Below are positions 5,573 to 11,245 of a DNA stretch of 21,766 nucleotides, one piece after another. The position numbers were made by a program, and so were the translations under genes. Source of the DNA: a virus; IMG/VR virus record IMGVR_UViG_3300030099_006531, positions 1 through 21,766 of that record. One strand, given 5' to 3'. Below the pieces are notes generated by a model. It had not been told where the DNA came from. It worked only from the letters and a program-made list of their open reading frames with translations, and made no database searches. Every line of letters begins with the position of its first letter. Position 1 is the stretch's first letter.

Positions 5573-8479
5573 ATGTCAGCAAGAGAATTTAAATTTATTT
5601 CCCCTGGAGTGTTCATTAATGAGATTGACAACTCCCAGATACCACAATCACTCGGTGACGTAGGGCCGGTAATTATTGGTCGAGCACAAGAAGGCCCAGC
5701 TTTAATTCCAACTAAGGTTGCTTCATTCGAAGAATTTGTTCAGGTTTTTGGACCACCAATTCCTGGTCGCGAAAGTGGCGATGTCTCTCGTGATGGAAAC
5801 CGCGTAGGTCCCACATATGGACCATACGCAGCGCAAGCATGGTTAAAAAATAACTCCCCTTTGACATTCGTAAGATTGGTTGGTAAGCAAAACGCTGATG
5901 CTACCACTGCTGGTGTTGCCGGATGGCAAACAGCAAACACCAATCCAATACCGGATAGCACTTGCGGCGGCGCTTACGGCTTGTTCGTCTTCCAATCATC
6001 TTCAGTAGCGACCCCGGCAGATCAAAAAGAGGGCACCTTAGCTGCGGTATGGTACGTTAACTCAGGTTCTGTAGCACTTTCTGGAACAAATGTAGTCGCT
6101 ACAACCCCTGGAAAGTTTATTGATGAGCCTACTCAAACTGCTGCACCTGTAACAAACGGCTGGGTTAGGGCAACTGCAAATCAAGAATTTAAAGTTGCAA
6201 TTACATCAGGGTCTACAACCATTATAGATACTAGTTTTAACTTTACTGATACTTCTGATAACTTTATTAGAAACAGATTCAATGTTAACCCAACACTAAC
6301 TAACGATGAAATCACAGATAGTTCTGCTGTACAAAACTACTGGCTAGGCGAGACATTCGAAGAGGCTGCAAAACTTAATCTAAACGGCGCCGCAGGAGAT
6401 CAATATGGCGTTATTATGCCTTTGTTCGATAAAAATAATAACTCTGGTGGAGATTTTAGAACAGATTATTCTGATCCAGCAACTGGATACTTTATCTCAC
6501 AAGATTTGCAATCAACAACTGGAACTTTTGATGCTGCTGACCCACAGCGCGCATCGCAACTTTTCAAGTTAAGAGCTAGAAACACAGGCCGCTGGGCATC
6601 AAGAAACGTTAAAATTTCTATTGCTGATATCAAGGCTAGCCCGGGCCGCGAGAATCCATATGGCTCATTTAGCGTGCAAATTAGAAAAATGAATGACACG
6701 GACAAAACAAAAGAAATAGTTGAGCAGTTTAACAACTGCAACCTGAACCCTGCATCACCAAACTACATTGGTAGAAAGATTGGTGATAGATATGTTGAAT
6801 GGGATGACAAAGAAAGAAAATGGCAAGAGTATGGTAATTATCCAAACTTATCTGAGTATGTTTATGTAGAGCCTACTGAAGCCTTAGCCGAGGGTAGATT
6901 AAATCCTGAGCTTATACCCTTTGGTGTTATTGGGCCTCCAAAGTTTGAAAATTGGGTCTCCAATGCAACCACCACCAACTCTTTGGTAACTGGTGGTCAA
7001 AATTACGCTGGTCCGGACAAGCAGCCATTTACATTATTTCACGTTGATAAATTAGTATCGGGATCAAACAATCTAGGAGTGACTATGACTTTCCCAAGTC
7101 TAAGACTCAGACAGTCTGCGTCCGAAGGCGAACCTAGTGATCCTACAACCGTGCCTTACTACGGTGTTGATACTACGTTTAAGAATGGCAGCACCCCCTC
7201 TAGAGGCATTGGAGATTACACCGGTAGACTTCCTGGTTTTATCACCGGAGAAAACGTTTATGAAGCTGGTGCAACAGGAACCGTAAACTCATTTGTCTTT
7301 ACACTAGATGATATGACAAAGACCACCGGTGGCAACGCAGTTAACGTTTACGTTAGTGGCTCAAGACAAGCGGCTGGGCCACACGGAGAAAGCATTCGTG
7401 AGGGGAAAGATCTTATTGGCGCAACAAGCTACAAAGCGGTACTTGAGGCCGGCGCAGACCAATTTACAACAGTGCTGCACGGTGCGTTTGATGGTCTAGA
7501 TATTACGGAAGCTGAACCATTTAGAAATACTTTACTAAGTGGCAAAACTGTAGAAAATAATTATGCATACAACTCGATAAAAGTTGCAATCGATTCATTG
7601 AGAGACCCAGAGAATCTTGAATTTGATATTGCTGCAATGCCGGGTATCACGGAAAGAACGCTAAACCGTGCCTTGATCGATGTATGTACATCGAGAGCAG
7701 ACTCACTGGCCGTCATAGACCTTTTCGGTGGTTATGTTCCTTTCACAGAAGGAAAGTCTTCAGAATCTGCTCGACTAGGCTCAGTCAAGGCAACAAAAGA
7801 CGAATTAACTCAAGAGTTAAAAGTTAATTCAAGTTTTGCTGCAGCTTACTACCCATGGGTTCAAATTCAAGATCCGATTCAAGGAAGTGTTCTTTGGGCG
7901 CCCCCTTCAATTGCAGCGATTGGAGCAATGTCTTTTGGACAAAGAACACAAGAGCTTTGGTTTGCACCAGCTGGATTCACGCGTGGCGGACTCTCTGAGC
8001 GCGGCGCAGCCGGTATCCCAGTTGTTGGAGTTAGAGAAAGACTAACTTCGAAAGATCGCGACACACTTTATGATGCAAACATTAATCCAATTGCGCAATT
8101 CCCAGCGGAAGGTATAGTTATCTTCGGTCAAAAGACCCTACAGGTTACACCCTCCGCTCTAGACAGAGTTAATGTAAGACGTTTGTTAATCTTCCTTAAG
8201 AGACAAATTTCTAGAATCGCTGCAACACTCTTGTTCGATCAAAACGTGCAATCAACTTGGAACCGTTTCCGCGGACAGGTTGAGCCATTGTTAGCTGATG
8301 TTCGCTCTGGTTTGGGTCTTTCTGATTACAGATTGATTCTAGATGAAACCACAACAACACCAGATTTGATTGATAGAAATATATTGTACGCAAAGATTCT
8401 ACTTAAGCCTGCAAGAGCAATTGAGTTTATTGCGATTGACTTCGTAATTACAGATTCTGGAGCATCTTTTGAAGACTAA
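5573..8479 (+). CDS. gp18: Tail sheath protein, gp18-like, unusually long
   Basis: The contractile outer sheath of the tail. The N-terminus is typical (ISPGVFINEIDNSQIP at 9-24, then GPVIIGRAQEGPA and FVQVFGPP). The conserved core resumes around residue 660 with NSIKVAIDSLRDPENLEFDI, YYPWV (759-763), APPS (776-779) and QKTLQ, and ends with the helical C-terminal region (RVNVRRLLIFLKRQISRIA, FDQNVQSTWNRFR) that packs against the tube. At 968 aa it is about 300 residues longer than T4 gp18 (659 aa). The excess lies between about 110 and 650, a Thr/Ser/Asn/Gly-rich stretch expected on the outside of the sheath. The start ATG follows AAAAAGGAG. Codon use is mixed: CGT/CGC arginines dominate at the ends and AGA is frequent in the middle. 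Confidence 0.94.
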   Translation: MSAREFKFISPGVFINEIDNSQIPQSLGDVGPVIIGRAQEGPALIPTKVASFEEFVQVFGPPIPGRESGDVSRDGNRVGPTYGPYAAQAWLKNNSPLTFVRLVGKQNADATTAGVAGWQTANTNPIPDSTCGGAYGLFVFQSSSVATPADQKEGTLAAVWYVNSGSVALSGTNVVATTPGKFIDEPTQTAAPVTNGWVRATANQEFKVAITSGSTTIIDTSFNFTDTSDNFIRNRFNVNPTLTNDEITDSSAVQNYWLGETFEEAAKLNLNGAAGDQYGVIMPLFDKNNNSGGDFRTDYSDPATGYFISQDLQSTTGTFDAADPQRASQLFKLRARNTGRWASRNVKISIADIKASPGRENPYGSFSVQIRKMNDTDKTKEIVEQFNNCNLNPASPNYIGRKIGDRYVEWDDKERKWQEYGNYPNLSEYVYVEPTEALAEGRLNPELIPFGVIGPPKFENWVSNATTTNSLVTGGQNYAGPDKQPFTLFHVDKLVSGSNNLGVTMTFPSLRLRQSASEGEPSDPTTVPYYGVDTTFKNGSTPSRGIGDYTGRLPGFITGENVYEAGATGTVNSFVFTLDDMTKTTGGNAVNVYVSGSRQAAGPHGESIREGKDLIGATSYKAVLEAGADQFTTVLHGAFDGLDITEAEPFRNTLLSGKTVENNYAYNSIKVAIDSLRDPENLEFDIAAMPGITERTLNRALIDVCTSRADSLAVIDLFGGYVPFTEGKSSESARLGSVKATKDELTQELKVNSSFAAAYYPWVQIQDPIQGSVLWAPPSIAAIGAMSFGQRTQELWFAPAGFTRGGLSERGAAGIPVVGVRERLTSKDRDTLYDANINPIAQFPAEGIVIFGQKTLQVTPSALDRVNVRRLLIFLKRQISRIAATLLFDQNVQSTWNRFRGQVEPLLADVRSGLGLSDYRLILDETTTTPDLIDRNILYAKILLKPARAIEFIAIDFVITDSGASFED

Positions 8480-8531
8480 AATGATACAACGCACTAGTTA
8501 TAGTAGCATCGCAACAAGGAGACAAAAATAA

Positions 8532-9119
8532 ATGTCTAAGTTTTGGAACAACAGTGGCCTAGAGCCAAAAAGAGGATATAAATTTCAAATGAGTATTTCT
8601 GGTGTAGATGGACAGTCGAATATACCAGCATACATTGTTAAAACTGCAAAAAAGCCAACTTTTACTATGAGTGGCCCTGCAGAGGTCAAGTATATACAGC
8701 ACACATTTAAATACCCCGGTAGGGTTACCTGGGATCCTGTTGATGTTACTATTCTAGATCCAATGACTCCTGACTCGGCGCGCATATTAATGAACATGTT
8801 AGCCATTTCTGGCTACGCACAACCAGCAGATCCACAAGCTGCGTTAACATCAATTTCCAAGGCAAAGGCAGGATTAGCAGTTGGCGGTGTTAAATTAGCT
8901 GAGATTAACTCAGATGGAGCGCAAGTTTCAGAGTGGATGCTTTGGAACCCATATTTCTCTGGTGTGGATTTTGGCTCACTTGGATATGATAGCGATGACT
9001 TGATTGAGTATACTCTGACAATTCAATATGATTATGCAACTTACAGAGTTAGCAATCCAGAACAAGCTGGCGGCCAAGTACTACCAGCGGTGAGACACTC
9101 ATCACAAGGTCGTGGCTAA
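8532..9119 (+). CDS. gp19: Tail tube protein, gp19-like
   Basis: The major subunit of the inner tail tube, stacking as hexameric rings inside the sheath. It opens MSKFWNNSGLEPKRGYKFQM, with the beta strands that start gp19-type proteins, followed by the family's insertion loop (AYIVKTAKKPTFTM) and a C-terminal half with WMLWNPYFSGVDFGSLGYDS and the strand EYTLTIQYDYATY. At 195 aa it is slightly longer than T4 gp19 (163 aa), with an added loop near residues 95-120. It sits directly behind the sheath, as 18-19 do in T4. The start has AAGGAGA with a suitable spacer. A second, diverged copy of this fold follows 21 bases later. Confidence 0.9.
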   Translation: MSKFWNNSGLEPKRGYKFQMSISGVDGQSNIPAYIVKTAKKPTFTMSGPAEVKYIQHTFKYPGRVTWDPVDVTILDPMTPDSARILMNMLAISGYAQPADPQAALTSISKAKAGLAVGGVKLAEINSDGAQVSEWMLWNPYFSGVDFGSLGYDSDDLIEYTLTIQYDYATYRVSNPEQAGGQVLPAVRHSSQGRG

Positions 9120-9128
9120 TTAGCTTAT

Positions 9129-9132
9129 AAGG
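9129..9132 (+). promoter_or_regulatory. Ribosome binding site deciding a TTG start
   Basis: AAGG lies 8 bases before TTG at 9141. No ATG or GTG occurs in frame near it (the next methionine is residue 22). The product from TTG begins MSNFWNQS, aligning exactly with MSKFWNNS of the tail tube, so TTG is the start. Confidence 0.65.
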
Positions 9133-9140
9133 TTTAAATC

Positions 9141-9788
9141 TTGTCTAACTTTTGGAATCAATCTACAATAAAACCTAAAAGATCATTTCAATGGGTAGGC
9201 TATATGAATTTATTTAGTGGAGACGAAAGTGCTATCACTGATCTCGGACCAGCACCGTTTTTAGTATCAACTTTTACAAAACCAAAGTTTACTTTTGATA
9301 ATGAAACATTAATCAATAATTTTACTTCACAGACCGAAATCATAACAAAAAATTATGTGTGGGAAGACATTGCGCTAACAATAATAGATATTCAAAATAG
9401 AAAACAAAATGCTTCAAACGCAGTTTATTCGTGGCTAACCAGTATAGGATATGAGCCGGAACAAACTTTAACTCAATTAAGTACTCTGTTTGGAAATCTA
9501 GATAATAAAAAACTTAGTTTACGTTTACAACATATAGACTCTGAGGGTAAACCTTTCGAAGAGTGGAGTTTTACAAAACCACAAATAACTTCCATTGATT
9601 TCGGTGGTGAATTAAGCTATGATTCAGAAGAAGTGTTAAGAATTAATATTGGCATTACTTATGTAGCGGCCACATATAATTTAATTGGCGCCGCGCCTTC
9701 TGAAACACCAGGTGAACTTAACTTTACACCGGGACCAGTTGGTCAATCTCTAGTACCAGGAGAGTTTTCCCCGGGCGGTATAATTTAG
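9141..9788 (+). CDS. Second tail tube-fold protein (gp19 paralog)
   Basis: A 215-aa paralog of the preceding tube protein. Both start MS-FWN-S--PKR, both have a F/T-KPxFTF/M turn after the first strands (STFTKPKFTFDN here), and both end with a strand pair around SIDFGGELSYDSEEVL and ITYVAATYN (VDFGSLGYDSDDLIE and YDYATY in gp19). Sequence identity outside these points is low. T4-like phages use gp19-fold proteins as tube initiators in the baseplate (gp48 and gp54), so this may be a specialised ring at one end of the tube or a minor tube subunit. Its place directly behind gp19 favours a tube function. The TTG start would lower its yield relative to gp19, consistent with a minor component (inference). 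The C-terminal 30 residues are Pro/Gly-rich and likely flexible. Confidence 0.8.
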   Translation: MSNFWNQSTIKPKRSFQWVGYMNLFSGDESAITDLGPAPFLVSTFTKPKFTFDNETLINNFTSQTEIITKNYVWEDIALTIIDIQNRKQNASNAVYSWLTSIGYEPEQTLTQLSTLFGNLDNKKLSLRLQHIDSEGKPFEEWSFTKPQITSIDFGGELSYDSEEVLRINIGITYVAATYNLIGAAPSETPGELNFTPGPVGQSLVPGEFSPGGII

Positions 9789-9791
9789 AAT

Positions 9792-9820
9792 TTAAAATCA
9801 ACTTTAAAAAATGTTATAAT
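9792..9820 (+). promoter_or_regulatory. Putative sigma70-type promoter with extended -10
   Basis: TGTTATAAT at 9812-9820 is a perfect extended -10 element (TGnTATAAT). A poor -35 (TTAAAA, 9792-9797) sits 17 bases upstream, which an extended -10 can tolerate. It lies in the only gap between the tubes and the gp26-like gene, 24 bases before the ATG. A host-type promoter inside late genes would be unusual, so the call is tentative. Confidence 0.4.
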
Positions 9821-9843
9821 ATTATGTATTTCTAGGAGGAAAT

Positions 9844-10686
9844 ATGAGAAACAATCAAGATCGTCTTGGGCTTGGAGTCCCAAATGAAAACTTGCAGTCT
9901 TCTACGGAACCACCGCAAGAAGTCCCGAGTCAAGTACAGTTTATTGTACCAACAGAAATTGTAGAGCTTCCAAGTGGAGGTTTATTTTATCCTGAAGGTC
10001 ATCCACTTCACGGAAGAGACACAGTAGAAATAAAACACATGACCACTAAAGAAGAGGATATATTAACAAACAAATCTTTTATTAAAAATGGCACTGTTAT
10101 TGATAGATTGCTTAAGTCGGTTATAGTTGAGCCAAAGGTTAATGTTTCTGATATTCTAGTTGGCGATAAAAATGCTCTTGTGGTGGCTTGTAGAAAGTAT
10201 GGTTACGGGTCAGAGTACACAACAAAGGTAAGCTGCAACTCTTGTGGTGCTCCGCAGAAATATACTTTTGATTTGGAAGAAATTGAAAACATTGATTTTC
10301 AATCTAATCTAGATTATTATGATGCGTCAATCGATTATGAAAATCAAACGGTCACTCTTCCGATACCTAGAACAAAAACAAAACTAGAATTAAGAATCTT
10401 AAAAGATGAAAGAAACCCGCAAGCAAATAAAAAGAGAAAAGATACTAATCTGGTAAGCAAGCAGTACAAAAAGATTATTTTTTCTGTTAATGACAACTCA
10501 GATCCTAGATATATTCAATCCTATATTGATTCAATGTCTGCACTAGATAGCCGCTATCTAAGAGCGGCTTACAATAAAATTGTTCCTGGAGTTGATTTTA
10601 GTTGCGAGTTTGAATGCTCAGAATGCGGAGCAGAGACTAAAATGGAGGTTCCGCTTAATGCGGAGTTTTTTTGGCCTGACGCTTGA
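9844..10686 (+). CDS. gp26: gp26-like baseplate/tail assembly protein with zinc-type cysteine pairs
   Basis: It resembles the family called T4 bacteriophage base plate protein (T4 gp26). Signature segments are ELPSGGLFYPEGHPLHGRD (41-59), IKHMTTKEEDILTNKSFIK (63-81) and a downstream helix VIDRLLKSVIVEP. Two CxxC pairs, C131-C134 (CNSCG) and C258-C261 (CSECG), could form one zinc site. The section 217-250 (DPRYIQSYIDSMSALDSRYL) is helical. The first 30 residues are polar and Pro/Gln-rich. Length 280 aa against 208 in T4. It lies between the tube genes and the tape measure, where most tailed phages place the tail assembly chaperone, and its 3' end overlaps a small ORF in the +1 frame. I therefore suspect a chaperone role for tube or tape measure (inference). 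A seven-T run at 10666-10672 lies just before its stop. Confidence 0.75.
   Translation: MRNNQDRLGLGVPNENLQSSTEPPQEVPSQVQFIVPTEIVELPSGGLFYPEGHPLHGRDTVEIKHMTTKEEDILTNKSFIKNGTVIDRLLKSVIVEPKVNVSDILVGDKNALVVACRKYGYGSEYTTKVSCNSCGAPQKYTFDLEEIENIDFQSNLDYYDASIDYENQTVTLPIPRTKTKLELRILKDERNPQANKKRKDTNLVSKQYKKIIFSVNDNSDPRYIQSYIDSMSALDSRYLRAAYNKIVPGVDFSCEFECSECGAETKMEVPLNAEFFWPDA
10644..10648 (+). promoter_or_regulatory. Ribosome binding site inside the gp26-like gene
   Basis: GGAGG sits 9 bases before an ATG at 10658 that is in the +1 frame relative to the gp26-like gene. It fixes the start of the overlapping 70-aa ORF. The longer open frame beginning at 10580 has no comparable signal. Confidence 0.6.
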
Positions 10687-10870
10687 GTACGTTAAACAAG
10701 TTTACGAACAATTTTTCTACATGAAATATTACGGGGGCTGGAGTTTCTTTGAGTTATATAATCTTCCTGTAGGTCTTAGAAACTGGTATATTACAATGTT
10801 GTCAGATCAAAAAGAAAAAGAATCAGAAGAAATAAAGAAATCATCCAAGTCCAATTACAATCCCCGCTAA
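10658..10870 (+). CDS. Small overlapping ORF resembling tail-assembly-chaperone partner (P2 E'/lambda T type)
   Basis: A 70-aa product from ATG 10658 overlapping the end of the gp26-like gene by 29 bases in the +1 frame. Its centre, YYGGWSFFELYNLPVGLRNW, follows the pattern of the short P2 E' domain (hydrophobic-W-x-P/S-x-ELY-x-(L/P)-x2-L-x2-W), and the tail is highly charged (DQKEKESEEIKK). In many phages such a domain is made only as an extension of the upstream chaperone by ribosomal frameshifting, upstream of the tape measure gene. Here both genes are in that position. Independent initiation is possible because GGAGG precedes ATG 10658, but a +1 slip on the T run at 10666-10672 would fuse it to the gp26-like protein, giving about 341 aa. 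The similarity to E' is by pattern only. Confidence 0.6.
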   Translation: MRSFFGLTLEYVKQVYEQFFYMKYYGGWSFFELYNLPVGLRNWYITMLSDQKEKESEEIKKSSKSNYNPR

Positions 10871-10942
10871 AGAATAATTTAATATTTAAAACTATTTACT
10901 TTTATGGAAAACAAAACTATTATCGATCTAGAGGAAATGAAA

Positions 10943-11233
10943 ATGGTTAACGAAGTCTTAGGCTCTTCGTTAGTTGCTTTCGGCGCTAAAATAAAGCAAA
11001 TGCTTTTTTCTATGTTTAGTGAAACTGGTGAAGATTATAGAACTTTCTACATAAAAGGCAGAAAACCCGACATTCTTTCATTCGGCGCTGCACTTGCTTC
11101 CGAAAAAAAATATATGGATTCCTACCTAAAGCACGGCTTAAACGACCCCGGTGTTCTTAAAAATCGGTATCGACTCGAAAGAGCAATTGAAAAATTTGAA
11201 AAAGAGACTGGTATTAAGTGGCCCTTAAAATAA
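10943..11233 (+). CDS. Unknown 96-aa helical protein before the tape measure
   Basis: No family is recognised. The product is predicted mostly helical: an amphipathic first helix (SSLVAFGAKIKQMLFSMFSE), a central polar stretch and a charged C-terminal helix ending KETGIKWPLK. There is no signal peptide or true membrane segment. The ORF is open from ATG 10904 (109 aa), but that ATG has no ribosome binding site. ATG 10943 has GAGG at 10931-10934 with an 8-base spacer and is preferred. If the longer form is real it adds 13 residues (MENKTIIDLEEMK). The gene ends 12 bases before the tape measure ATG, whose ribosome binding site overlaps its stop, so the two are probably co-translated. A tail assembly or tape-measure-binding role is a guess from position. 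Confidence 0.65.
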   Translation: MVNEVLGSSLVAFGAKIKQMLFSMFSETGEDYRTFYIKGRKPDILSFGAALASEKKYMDSYLKHGLNDPGVLKNRYRLERAIEKFEKETGIKWPLK

Positions 11234-11245
11234 GGACAATTGTAA

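Noticed and set aside
10580-10657. Upstream extension of the 70-aa ORF to ATG 10580
   Set aside because: This part merely reads the conserved zinc-pair region of the gp26-like gene in another frame, and no ribosome binding site precedes 10580, while ATG 10658 has GGAGG.
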